NCBI GenBank assembly: GCA_026708285.1
Contig: JAPOVF010000123.1
Location: forward strand, 1-49,171
Reading direction: 5' to 3'
Origin: Acidobacteriota bacterium
GTDB lineage: Bacteria > Acidobacteriota > Thermoanaerobaculia > Multivoradales > Multivoraceae
DNA: 49,171 nucleotides
Positions 33,933-43,600 of the stretch are shown here, piece by piece. The notes under the pieces were generated by a model. That model had not been told where the DNA came from. It did not search any database and was given only the letters and a program-made list of their open reading frames with translations. Numbering within the stretch: the stretch's first letter is position 1; each line of letters begins with the position of its first letter. A program made the position numbers and the translations under genes.

Positions 33933-35098
33933 CGTGCGCTCCCGCGGGACGGACCACGGCTGTCATCGAGAAAGGCCCGGAGTTCGCTCCGCACCAGCGC
34001 CGGATCGAGATCGGCAACGATCTCGCCCCGGCCCGGCGCGGCCGGCAGGATCCACACGAGTCCGCTCTCGCGGGCCTTCTTGTCGCGGCCCATCGCCGCG
34101 ATGAGGCGGTCCACATCGAGGCGAACGTCGCGCCGCTCCTCCATCGCGCCGAGGTGCGGCGGCCCCAGCCGGTCGATCATCCGCCCCAGCCGCGCCGAGA
34201 ACTCCGGGTCCAGGCCGCGGTGCGCCGCGAGGCGGAGCGCGAACCGCATGCCGTGCGCCACGGCGTCGCCGTGGCGCAGGTCCCGGTAGCCGAACTCGGA
34301 CTCGATCGCGTGCCCCAGGGTGTGGCCGAAGTTGAGCAGCCGCCGGCGGTCCCCCTCTTCCAGGTCGGCTTCGACGACGCCCAGCTTCGCCGCGATCGAA
34401 GCCGCGACGACCGGTGTCAGGACGGCGGCGTCCACCGCGAGCAGGCGATCCAGCGACTCCTCGACCGTGGCCAGAAGCTCAAGATCGAGCAGCGCGGCCA
34501 TCTTGACCACCTCGAACAGCCCGGCCCGCAGCTCGCCGCGCGGTAACGAACGCAGGGAAAAGGTGTCCGCGAGCACGAAGCGGGGATGGTGGAAGGCGCC
34601 GACCGTGTTCTTGCCTCCCGGCAGGTCCACGCCCGTCTTGCCGCCGACCGAAGCGTCGACCTGAGCCAGCAGCGTGGTCGGGATCTGGACGTAGTCGATG
34701 CCGCGCAGGAAGGCGGCCGCCGCGAAGCCTCCGAGATCGCCCACCGCGCCGCCGCCGAGGGTGACCAAACGACTGTCGCGCTTGCCGCCACGCTCGAGCA
34801 TCTGCCGCCACACGGAACCGGCGCACTCGAGGGTCTTCGCCGCCTCACCGTCGGGAACCTCGATCGTCTCGATCCGCGCGGCCGGTCCGAGCAGGTCGCG
34901 CGCGGCATCGCCGCAGTGGCGGTCCGGCACCTCGCTCGTGACCAGGAACACGACCCGCCCGCGACACCAGTCCGCGACGTCATCGAGCGCACCGCCTCCA
35001 CCCGTGGCGAGGAGTCCATTCCCAACCAGGATCTCGCTCACCCCGCGCGGGTGCGAGAGCGTCAGGCGGTGCGGCCCGTCCGAGGCGAGCTCCGCCAC
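33929..35098 (-). CDS. aroB: 3-Dehydroquinate synthase
   Basis: Second step of the shikimate pathway, making 3-dehydroquinate from DAHP with NAD and a divalent metal. The 389-aa protein has GGGAVGDLGGFAAAAFLRGI, IPTTLLAQVDASVGGKTGVD, PGGKNTVGAFHHP and the metal-binding NFGHTLGHAIES with HGDAVAHGM. The start is GTG at 35098, 7 nt after aspS. Its stop overlaps ftsY by 4 nt. The C-terminal helical extension to about 389 aa is slightly longer than average. No other aro genes are in the window. Confidence 0.96.
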   Translation of the reverse strand: MAELASDGPHRLTLSHPRGVSEILVGNGLLATGGGGALDDVADWCRGRVVFLVTSEVPDRHCGDAARDLLGPAARIETIEVPDGEAAKTLECAGSVWRQMLERGGKRDSRLVTLGGGAVGDLGGFAAAAFLRGIDYVQIPTTLLAQVDASVGGKTGVDLPGGKNTVGAFHHPRFVLADTFSLRSLPRGELRAGLFEVVKMAALLDLELLATVEESLDRLLAVDAAVLTPVVAASIAAKLGVVEADLEEGDRRRLLNFGHTLGHAIESEFGYRDLRHGDAVAHGMRFALRLAAHRGLDPEFSARLGRMIDRLGPPHLGAMEERRDVRLDVDRLIAAMGRDKKARESGLVWILPAAPGRGEIVADLDPALVRSELRAFLDDSRGPSRGSAR

Positions 35099-35105
35099 GC
35101 CGGAA

Positions 35106-36869
35106 TCAGCCGCCGCCCCGGGGACGGATCCGCAGCCCCAGGTCGAGCAACTGCTCCTGGTCGACCGTCGACGGCGCCTCAGTCATCAGGCACACCGCCG
35201 ACGCCGTCTTCGGGAAGGCGATCACGTCCCGCAGCGAGTCGGCGCCCGCCATCAGCATGACGATCCGGTCGACGCCGAGCGCGATGCCGCCGTGGGGCGG
35301 CGCCCCGTAGCTCAGCGCCTCGAACAGGAAGCCGAAGCGCTGCTGGGCCTCCTCGGCGTCGATCCCCAAGAGGGCGAGCACCCGCTTCTGCACGTCCCGG
35401 TCGTGGATACGAATGGAGCCGCCGCCGATCTCGTTGCCGTTGAGCACCACGTCGTAGGCGCGCGAACGGACCGAGCCCGGATCGCTCTCCAGGCGATCCA
35501 GGTCGGACATGTGCGGCGACGTGAAGGGATGATGCGTCGCGTTCCACCGCCCCTCGTCGCCGTTCCAGGTCACGAGCGGGAAGTCGTGCACCCAAAGGAA
35601 CTCGTGCGCGTTCTCGCGCATGTGGCCGAAGCGCCGGCCGACCTCTTCCCGCAGCGAGCCAAGGGCGGCGGCCGCTGTCGGTTCCGGCGCCGCCACCAGG
35701 AGCGCCATGCCACCCTCCTCGACGCCGAGCCGGTCCGCAAGCGTTTCGACCTGCCCCTGGCTCAGGGCGCTCTTCACCAGGAACGAGGGGACGCCGTTCT
35801 CCCGCTTGACCCAGAGCACGCCCGCGGCCCCGTGGCGCCGGGCGATGTCGGCGTACTCGTCCACCTGGCGGCGGCTGGACGAAGAGGCGCCCGGGATGTG
35901 GACGCCCCGCACCACGCCGCCGGCCGCGATCGCCGCCTGGAAGGCCCGAAACTCCGTTTCCCGGAGGCAGTCGGTCACGTCCGTGATCTCGAGATCCACC
36001 CGCAGATCAGGACGGTCCGAACCGTAGCGCCGCATCGCGTCGTCGTAGGAGAGCCGCGGATAGGAGGCCGGCGGCTCGATCCCGGCCAGCGGAAACACCC
36101 GTGAGAAGAGACCCTCGACGAGGGCGAAGACGTCCTCCTCGTCGACGAACGACATCTCGACGTCGATCTGGGTGAACTCGGGCTGCCGGTCGGCCCGCAG
36201 ATCCTCGTCGCGGAAACAGCGCGCGAACTGGACGTAGCGCTCCAGCCCGCTCACCATCAGAATCTGCTTGAACAGCTGCGGCGACTGCGGCAAGGCATAG
36301 AAGCTGCCGTGATTCAGGCGGCTCGGCACCAGGTAGTCGCGGGCTCCCTCCGGCGTCGACCGGGTGAGCATTGGCGTCTCCACGTTGACGAAGCCCTGCT
36401 CGCGGAAGTACGCCAGGCTCTCGATCGTGAAGTCGGAGCGCATCCTCAGGTTGCGCTGCAGGCCGGCTCGGCGAAGGTCGAGGAACCGGTACTTGAGGCG
36501 CGTTTCCTCACTCGCGTCCTGAGCGCCCTCCACCCCGAACGGCATCGGTTCCGAACGGCCCAGCACGCGGCCGGTCTCGACCCGCACCTCGATCTCGCCG
36601 GTGGCCATCTTCGGGTTCACCTTGTCCGGATCCCGGCGCACGATCTCGCCCTCGACCTCGACGACCCACTCGAGGCGTGCCGGCTGCAGGGCCGCGGCCG
36701 CATCCGGCGTTGTTTCCGGGTGCACGACGGCCTGTACGACGCCGCTCCGGTCGCGCACGTCGAGGAAGATCACGCCGCCGTGATCGCGGCGGCGATGGAC
36801 CCATCCCTGGACCTTCGTCTGCCGGCCGACCTGTTCGGTGGTCAGGGTTCCTGCCTGGGTTCTGTTCAC
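35106..36869 (-). CDS. aspS: Aspartyl-tRNA synthetase (probably non-discriminating)
   Basis: Class II synthetase of 587 aa from the GTG at 36869. The OB-fold anticodon domain has QGWVHRRRDHGGVIFLDVRD with His30. In studied bacterial AspRS a His here goes with enzymes that also charge tRNA-Asn, while discriminating enzymes have Leu. The core shows FLDLRRAGLQRNLRMRS, SPQLFKQILMVSGLERYVQF, CFRDEDLRADRQPEFTQIDVE and motif 3 GGIALGVDRIVMLMAGADSLRD. The bacterial GAD insert is present. The start lacks a strong ribosome site; an in-frame extension upstream looks non-coding. It follows hisS by 89 nt. Confidence 0.94.
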   Translation of the reverse strand: MNRTQAGTLTTEQVGRQTKVQGWVHRRRDHGGVIFLDVRDRSGVVQAVVHPETTPDAAAALQPARLEWVVEVEGEIVRRDPDKVNPKMATGEIEVRVETGRVLGRSEPMPFGVEGAQDASEETRLKYRFLDLRRAGLQRNLRMRSDFTIESLAYFREQGFVNVETPMLTRSTPEGARDYLVPSRLNHGSFYALPQSPQLFKQILMVSGLERYVQFARCFRDEDLRADRQPEFTQIDVEMSFVDEEDVFALVEGLFSRVFPLAGIEPPASYPRLSYDDAMRRYGSDRPDLRVDLEITDVTDCLRETEFRAFQAAIAAGGVVRGVHIPGASSSSRRQVDEYADIARRHGAAGVLWVKRENGVPSFLVKSALSQGQVETLADRLGVEEGGMALLVAAPEPTAAAALGSLREEVGRRFGHMRENAHEFLWVHDFPLVTWNGDEGRWNATHHPFTSPHMSDLDRLESDPGSVRSRAYDVVLNGNEIGGGSIRIHDRDVQKRVLALLGIDAEEAQQRFGFLFEALSYGAPPHGGIALGVDRIVMLMAGADSLRDVIAFPKTASAVCLMTEAPSTVDQEQLLDLGLRIRPRGGG

Positions 36870-36958
36870 GTGCGTGTCCGTTGTGCTGTGTGGTTGGCCG
36901 CGCGCCCGCTCCCTGTCTGCCGGGGGGCCGGTGCGCGAAGCCCCCGATCCTCGCACAA

Positions 36959-38269
36959 TCAGGGCTGCTCGTCAGGACGTATCTTCGCCGCCACGGCCGC
37001 CGCGAAACCGTCCCGCGGAATCGTCTCCTGGGTGCGGTCGGAGAAGTCCCTCAACACGACCTCTCCGCTCTTCTCTTCGTCCTCACCGAACAGCACGACC
37101 CACCGGCAGTCGTACCGGGCCGCCTGTTTCAGTCGAGCCTTGAGAGGCCGGAGAGAATCGAACTCACAGATCGCGGGGATACCGGCAGCGCGCAGCTCCT
37201 GCGCCAGCACCAGGCCGTGCCGACGGTACGAACCGCCGATCGGAATCACGCACACGGGCCTTCGACGATGGTCCTCGGCGTTCAGACGCTTACGGGCTCC
37301 GGGGATCTTCAGGACCAAGTCGACCAGCCGGTCCTGACCGATCGCAAAGCCGATGCCGGGCACGCTCGGACCGCCGAGTTCGGCGATCAGACCGTCGTAG
37401 CGGCCGCCGCCCAGGATCGCGTTCTGGGCGCCCAGGGCGGTGGACGTGATCTCGAACACGGTCCGCGTGTAGTAGTCGAGGCCGCGCACCAGGCCATCGT
37501 CGATCTCGAAGTCGACGCCGAACCGGTCGAGTTCGTCGCAGACGACCTGGAAGTGGTCGCGAGCCGGGTCGCCCAGCTCATCGCGAAGTCGTGGTGCGCC
37601 TTCGAGCAGTTCCCGCTCCCTGGGCGCCTTCGTGTCCAGGATGCGGAGGGGATTCGTCTCCAGCCGCCGCCGGCTGTCCGCGCCCAGTTCGTCACGGTAC
37701 GGTTCGAGGAACTCCCGCAGACGCTGGGAGTAACGCCGCCTGCACTCCGGATCGCCGACCGAGTTGAGGCCCACCTCCAGGTCCTCGAATCCGAGCTCCT
37801 CCAGGAAGCGCAGCAGCATGACCAGCAGCTCGACGTCGCTGTAGGGCCCGGGATCCCCGATCAGCTCGGCGCCGATTTGATGGAACTGACGGTAGCGGCC
37901 CTCCTGGGGGCGCTCATAGCGAAAGTACGGCCCCATGTAGAAGACCTTGACCGGCTGCGGCCCCGACGACGGCCAGTCGTTCTGCAGGTAGGCGCGCGCG
38001 ATCGGCGCCGTGCCTTCCGGGCGCAGCGTCAGGCTGCGCCCTTTCTTGTCGTCGAAGGTGTACATCTGCTTGCCGACGATCTCGCTGCCCTCGCCCACGC
38101 CGCGCACGAACAGCTCCGTCTCCTCCACGATCGGTGTGCGCACCTCGTCGTACCCGTAGAGGGAGAACACTTCCCGCGCCTTCCCCTCCACGAACGCAAA
38201 GGCAAGGGACATCCAGCCCCCCAGGTCGTGCATGCCCTTGACGGTCTGGAATCGCCGCTTCGCAGCCAT
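36959..38269 (-). CDS. hisS: Histidyl-tRNA synthetase
   Basis: Class II synthetase of 436 aa charging tRNA-His. The N-terminal part has VKGMHDLGGWMS and YGYDEVRTPIVEETELFVRG, then LTLRPEGTAPIARAYLQ (motif region), motif 2 GPYFRYERPQEGRYRQFHQIGAE, the His-specific LVRGLDYYTRTVFEI and GGGRYDGLI, and the anticodon domain with VCVIPIGGSYR. ATG at 38269. It heads the minus-strand run hisS-aspS, a common bacterial pairing. The sequence is complete and ordinary in length. Confidence 0.97.
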   Translation of the reverse strand: MAAKRRFQTVKGMHDLGGWMSLAFAFVEGKAREVFSLYGYDEVRTPIVEETELFVRGVGEGSEIVGKQMYTFDDKKGRSLTLRPEGTAPIARAYLQNDWPSSGPQPVKVFYMGPYFRYERPQEGRYRQFHQIGAELIGDPGPYSDVELLVMLLRFLEELGFEDLEVGLNSVGDPECRRRYSQRLREFLEPYRDELGADSRRRLETNPLRILDTKAPRERELLEGAPRLRDELGDPARDHFQVVCDELDRFGVDFEIDDGLVRGLDYYTRTVFEITSTALGAQNAILGGGRYDGLIAELGGPSVPGIGFAIGQDRLVDLVLKIPGARKRLNAEDHRRRPVCVIPIGGSYRRHGLVLAQELRAAGIPAICEFDSLRPLKARLKQAARYDCRWVVLFGEDEEKSGEVVLRDFSDRTQETIPRDGFAAAVAAKIRPDEQP

Positions 38270-38326
38270 GGCGCGATCGTATCTCCGGGACCAGCGAGGC
38301 TGGGGGGCTCTGCTAGGCCGAAGTTC

Positions 38327-38923
38327 CTAGGACTTCCGGAACACCCGGTCCACGGCCGCCCAGAGCGCGTCCGTGTCGAGTTCGATCTCGGGAACCGCGG
38401 TGGACCGATAGCTCGAGCCGTCCGCCGACCGCTCGATGAACTCGTCATCCTCACGAACCAGGAAGGTGATCCGGCGCCGTCTCGGATCGACCACCCAGTA
38501 CTCGCCGACCCCGTACTCGCGGTAGAGGTTCAGCTTGTAGAGCCTGTCCCGGGAGGCTGTGCCCGGCGAGAGCACTTCGACCAGCAGGTCGGGTGGCCCC
38601 TCGATCCAGCTCTCGATCAACTCGCGCCGCTGCCTCGAGATGAAGACCACGTCCGGCTGCACCACGGAGTGATCGACGAGGTGGACGTCCATCGGCGCCA
38701 TCATCGTCACACCCCCCGTGCGATCGGCGACGTCGTAGAACAACCGGTGGAGATACCCCACGATGATCTGATGGACGGCCAGCGGGCTCGGACTCAGGTA
38801 GAACCTCCCGTAGAGGAGTTCGCAACGCGGTTCGTCGGGCAGGGCCATGTAGTCGCTACGGCGATACGGGCCCAGGCTGCGCGGCAAGGTCCGCGGCGGC
38901 TGGTCGAGCAACGTCACGGTCAT
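38327..38923 (-). CDS. Uma2 family nuclease-fold protein
   Basis: A 198-aa protein of the Uma2/DUF820 group, which has a restriction-endonuclease-like fold. The N-terminal region is YRRSDYMALPDEPRCELLYG. The nuclease-like core shows VVQPDVVFISRQ, DLLVEVLSPGT and the C-terminal YGVGEYWVVDPRRRRITFL. The acidic and EVL residues of the PD-(D/E)XK-like site are present. These genes are numerous in cyanobacteria and acidobacteria, often in mobile or accessory positions, and their biological role is poorly known. The ATG at 38923 was chosen as the family start; no clear ribosome site precedes it. A longer reading from 38995 adds residues without family support. Confidence 0.86.
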   Translation of the reverse strand: MTVTLLDQPPRTLPRSLGPYRRSDYMALPDEPRCELLYGRFYLSPSPLAVHQIIVGYLHRLFYDVADRTGGVTMMAPMDVHLVDHSVVQPDVVFISRQRRELIESWIEGPPDLLVEVLSPGTASRDRLYKLNLYREYGVGEYWVVDPRRRRITFLVREDDEFIERSADGSSYRSTAVPEIELDTDALWAAVDRVFRKS

Positions 38924-39084
38924 GCGGATGAGTATACGGAGCGGCGTCAGCGGCCGCCCAGGTAGCCGCGAAATGGACAGGAACCGTTGACACAACGACC
39001 TGGCGACTGCCTCCTCGGCCGTTCGCCGGGCCTGGCGGACGTCATCCGCCTCGGTGGTAGCGTCTCTCTCTGAAAGAAGCGAAC

Positions 39085-40215
39085 GTGCAGATCGAACTCT
39101 CCGAACGCCAGCGCGCCACCGTCGCGGCCGCCGCGACGATCGCCGCGGCCGCCGTCATCCTGGCCGCGGTGGTGGCGCTGTTCTGGGCCATCGGCTCCTT
39201 CTTCGCCGCGTTCTCGAACGTCTTCCTGCCGCTGGCGGTCGCGGCGGTACTGGCGTTCGTGCTGCGGCCCTACTACGAGCTGCTGAACGAGCGGCTGCGG
39301 TTCCCGAAGATCCTTGCGGTAGCGACCGTGCTGCTGTCGCTGCTCCTGCCGATCGGCGGCTTCGCCTGGTTCTTCGGCGCCATGGCTGCATCGCAGATCG
39401 ACGGACTGTACGAGGCACTGCCGGACGCCTGGGATCGTCTTGTCGAATGGACGGCCGAGATCTCGCCCGTCGTGACCGAGTTCCTGGAAACGAACCCGGT
39501 CGCGATCCGGCTGCAAGAGGCGCTTGAGAGAGGCGACTCGAACCTGCTCGCGAGCTTCGGCATCGTCGGCGACGGTGCACTGGAGATACTCCAGGGCATC
39601 GGCGCCGGCCTCGCGTCCCTGTTCGCCTGGGCCGTCCTGCCGGTCTACCTGTGCTTCTTCCTGATCATCGACCCCGACCGCTTCCGCAAGCTGGACCACC
39701 TCTTCCCCTTTCTCAAGCCGAGGACGCGCGAGGACGTGGTCTACCTGATTCAGGAGTTCATCGACATCCTGGTCGCCTTCTTCCGCGGCCAACTCGTCGT
39801 TGCCTTCCTCCAGGGAGCGCTCTTCGCCGTCGGCTTCTCCATCGCCGGGCTGCGCTACGGACTCGTTCTCGGCCTGGCGCTCGGCTTCCTGAACATCATT
39901 CCCTACCTCGGCAGCATCGTTGGCCTGGCTGTGGCACTGCCGATCGGCTACTGGCAGGAGGGCGGCGGCCTCAACCTCGTCATCTGGGTGCTGGTCGTCT
40001 TCGCGCTCGTCCAGTTGATCGAGGCCTACGTCCTGACGCCCCGGATCATGGGCGACCGTACCGGCCTGCACCCGATGGCGATCATCGTCGCCGTCTTCTT
40101 CTGGGGCTCGGCGCTCAACGGCATCCCCGGCATGATCCTGGCGATACCGCTGACGGCTTTCCTGGTCGTCTTCTGGCGCCTGGCGCGGGAGCGCTACATC
40201 GGCGAGGTGGTGTGA
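39085..40215 (+). CDS. AI-2E family membrane transporter (PerM/YdiK-like)
   Basis: A 376-aa membrane protein with two N-terminal helices (about residues 9-52, including VAAAATIAAAAVILAAVVALF), a soluble central region, then a cluster of helices. Family motifs near the C terminus are LNIIPYLGSIVGLAVALPIGY and QLIEAYVLTPRIMGDRTGLHP. Members range from autoinducer-2 exporters to Na+/H+ antiporters, so the substrate is unknown. The start is GTG at 39085, preceded by only a weak ribosome site. It lies about 160 nt from the divergent Uma2 gene and 12 nt before the DUF1801 gene. Confidence 0.9.
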   Translation: MQIELSERQRATVAAAATIAAAAVILAAVVALFWAIGSFFAAFSNVFLPLAVAAVLAFVLRPYYELLNERLRFPKILAVATVLLSLLLPIGGFAWFFGAMAASQIDGLYEALPDAWDRLVEWTAEISPVVTEFLETNPVAIRLQEALERGDSNLLASFGIVGDGALEILQGIGAGLASLFAWAVLPVYLCFFLIIDPDRFRKLDHLFPFLKPRTREDVVYLIQEFIDILVAFFRGQLVVAFLQGALFAVGFSIAGLRYGLVLGLALGFLNIIPYLGSIVGLAVALPIGYWQEGGGLNLVIWVLVVFALVQLIEAYVLTPRIMGDRTGLHPMAIIVAVFFWGSALNGIPGMILAIPLTAFLVVFWRLARERYIGEVV

Positions 40216-40227
40216 TCGGTCAAGCGC

Positions 40228-40647
40228 ATGAAGCCGTTTGAAGACGAGGACGTCGTCGAGAAGTTCGAGGCGTACCCGCCCGCCATCCGCCGCAGGCTCC
40301 TCGGTCTGCGCTCTCTCATCCTCGAGACAGCAGAGGACACAGAGGGCGTAGGCCCGATCGAAGAAACCCTGAAGTGGGGAGAGCCGGCCTACGTCACTTC
40401 GCAGAGCAAGAGTGGAAGCACCGTGCGAGTCGGTTGGAAGAAAGCGCAACCGTCCCAGTACGCAATGTACTTCCACTGCCGGACCAACCTGATCGAGACC
40501 TTCCGGTCCCTCTTTTCGGACGAATTGCGGTTCGAGGGCAATCGGGCCATCGTGTTCGACGAGAGGGACGAACTGCCGGAAGATCCCCTTCGATTCTGCA
40601 TCGCTGCGGCGCTGACCTACCATCGCAACAAGCGAGCTAGTCGGTAG
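40228..40647 (+). CDS. DUF1801 domain-containing protein
   Basis: A small cytosolic 139-aa protein of the DUF1801/YdhG-like group. It shows AYPPAIRRRLLGLRSLILETA, IEETLKWGEPAYVT, YAMYFHCRTNLIETFRSLF, and ends DPLRFCIAAALTYHRNKR. The fold is a helix plus beta layer; the function is unknown, though related proteins appear in iron or stress contexts. ATG at 40228. It ends 16 nt before the convergent addA stop. It may be cotranscribed with the transporter. Confidence 0.85.
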   Translation: MKPFEDEDVVEKFEAYPPAIRRRLLGLRSLILETAEDTEGVGPIEETLKWGEPAYVTSQSKSGSTVRVGWKKAQPSQYAMYFHCRTNLIETFRSLFSDELRFEGNRAIVFDERDELPEDPLRFCIAAALTYHRNKRASR

Positions 40648-40663
40648 CGAGTTCCGGCTGTAC

Positions 40664-43600
40664 TTAGAGCAACACCAAGCGACCAGACGCCGACATGCCG
40701 GTCAACTGCTCCAGGGCATGGCAGTACCAGCGGACTTGGCGGCGGTAGGCGTCGCCACGCGTGATGCGATCGGCGTCGTCGGGATCGTCATCGCGAAGCA
40801 TCGCGTTGAGATCGCCCAGGTCAGTCTTCCAGTCGACGACAATCCACCTACCCTCGTCGTCGAGGAAGGCGAGGTCGACCGTCCCTTCCACGATCTGCTC
40901 GCCTAGAGGAAGCGAGAACGGGGTCTCGCGCAGTACGCGCCGCGAACCGCGGGCGGCCACCGCGGAATCGCTTGCGAGCGCGGTCTCGATCGCGGCAATC
41001 GCAGCCTCGATCTCGGCTTCGGTCGCTGCCAGGAGCGCACCGTGGAGCCGCACCAATTCCCGGATCCGGTCCGACTCGGCATCGAGAGGCGCATCACGCA
41101 GCACAGTGTGCACCAAACTGCCGAAGCGCCTGCCTCCTGGGCGATCGCGGACACGCTCCAGCTCTTCGACAGCTATCTCAGCGAGCGGACCGGGCGGTTC
41201 AGAGTCCAGGTCGGTAACTGCCTCAGGACTCACCGTTGGACGGCTTCCCCGTTCGAGCAGTTCGTCGGTCCGGTCGCGCCAGCGCTCGAACCGTTCGCGG
41301 CTCGCATCGGCGACGGCGCCGCCGCCCGCGACCAGGAGATCCTCCCCCAGCAGACCGTACTTCGAGGGAGGCGGCTGGTCAACGCGGGTCGCGTCCCACC
41401 AGACGACATCGTAGTCCGGTCCATCGTCCGCGGTCCCGGCCGGTCCAGCCGCCGACGGGAACCGGTAGCAACCCGGCCTGACCGACTTCTCGGGCCCGCG
41501 GTCGTAGTCCGACGGCCGCACCGACACCGACCGCTGGCCGAACTCGGGACACCCTTCGGCGGCTGCGGAACGGCGCCAATTCTCCCGCCCCGGGTACACC
41601 GCGTCGTTCAGGCACTCGATCCAGCCCGCGCGCTTCTCGTCACCCACCGCCGGCACGACCAGCAGATCGCGGGCCCGGGTTGCCGCCACGTACGCCACCC
41701 GGATGCCCTCCGCCTCCTCCCGCTTGTCCTCGACCTCGGTCGCGTCGAGCAGCTCCTGAGGCGCCAACCCCAGCAGCTTCGTCGCGCACAGGGCGTCGTC
41801 GGCACGCATGGTCCGCTCCGCCCCTCGCGAGAGCTTGGCGGTCATGTCCGCCAGGACGACAACCGGGAACTCCAGGCCCTTCGCCGTGTGGACCGTCATT
41901 ACCCGGACGCCGTCCGCGCCTTCCTCGACCACCGGCGCCTGCGTGCTTCCGATCCGTTCCGCCTCCTCGTCCAACTGCTCCACGAAACCGCGGAACGACC
42001 GGCCGCCCGCCACCTCGTAGCGGCGCGCCAGATCGCAGACACGCTGCGCGTTGCCCAACACCTGGTTGCCGGCGGGCCGGAGGGCCATGGCCGCCTGCGC
42101 GCGCGGCTTGGCGAGAATCTCCTGCACGGTGTTCACGATCGGCCGGTAGTTCCGCCGACGGTGAAGCGTGCCAAGGAAGTCGAGCACGTCGATCACGGAA
42201 GCGAATTCCGGCGACGGCTCGCCGTCCTCCCGGACCTTGCGCGGCGAGTAGAGGGGGTGCCAGTTCCCATAGCGCGTTCTGAACCGCAATAGCAGATCGT
42301 CATCGAAGGCGAACAACGACCCGCGAAGCGTCGCGTAGACGGACAGCCGGTCGTCCGGCCACTCGACCGCTGTCAGCGCCGATCGAAGCGCCTCCACTTC
42401 CTCCCTGTCGTGGAAGGACCGGGCACCGATCAGGAGATGCGGAATGCCGAAGGCCTCCAGGCCGCGGACATAGTCGCGGGCGGTGTCCCGATTCCAACTC
42501 AGGAAGCGCCGGAACAGAAGGCACACGTGCCGCGCCTCGACCGGTATCCGCCGCAGCCGACCCGGGTTCTCCGGATCGGGGACCTCGACCTTCCAGCCGC
42601 TCTCCTCGATCAGCCAGCGGACGAACTCGACCGTCGCGTATGGCTGGCACGCCTCGATGTTCTTCTGGGTGACGTTGCGGTAACCGTAGGGTTTGGGCGG
42701 TGGCAGCACAACGACCTGGGGCTGGCCCGGAATGGCTTCGCGGTGCTCTCCCAGGGGAATGTAGTCGGCGCTCCCGGCCGTCTTGTCGCCGGTCATCAGC
42801 GGCGCGAAGGCCGCGTTGACCAGCCGCTGGATGGGCGCCGCCGAACGGAAGCTGGTGGTCAATTGGAGGACTTCGACGCCACGCGCCGCAAGCCGGTCCT
42901 TGACCTCCTGATAGAGCACGACATCCGCGCGGCGGAAACGGTAGATCGACTGTTTCGGGTCGCCGACCAGGAACAGCTTGCCGGGTGCCGGCGTCACCCG
43001 CCGCCAGTCGTCCTGTTCAGGGTCATCGGCCGCCAGCAGGAGCAGAATCTCGGCCTGCAGGGGGTCCGTATCCTGAAACTCGTCGACGAAGAGGTGCGTG
43101 TAGCGCCCCTGCAGGTGGCGCCGCACGTCCCGGTCGCGCCGCAGAAGGTCGCGAGCCTTGATCAGCAGGTCGTGGAAGTCGAGCTTGCCGAGCAGTGTCT
43201 TCGCCTCTTCGTAGCGCTCGACGGCACCCGACAGTTCGTCCTTCAGGAGCGCCGCCAGGTCGGCGTTCGCGTGGCGCTCGAACTCGCGCAGGCGCTCCGC
43301 CAGCCGGCGCCAGAGTCCGAAGACCTGGTCGCGGCCCACGCCCTCCGCGAAGCCGCCTCGTCCCTTGCGCGGACTTCGGAAACCGCTCAGGTCGCGCAGC
43401 AACTCGACGAGCCGCGCCTCCAACTGGTCCAGGAACGCCTCGCGGCCACCGGCCGGCCCCGCGCCATTCAGGCCCGGCGACGCCGCGCCGAGTTGCCCGG
43501 TGCGGACGATCCAGTTGGACAACTCGACGACGGGCAAAAGGCCTCTTCGCAGCGGGTCACTCTTCCGGCCGTGCAGAACCAGCGCGGCCAGCCGCTCGAC

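Noticed and set aside
38318..38340. A near-palindrome around cctagg at the end of the Uma2 gene
   Set aside because: The match is imperfect and overlaps coding sequence; no function can be supported.
38987..39015. TTGACA as a promoter for the AI-2E family gene
   Set aside because: No acceptable -10 box lies 16-18 nt downstream, so it was not listed as a promoter.
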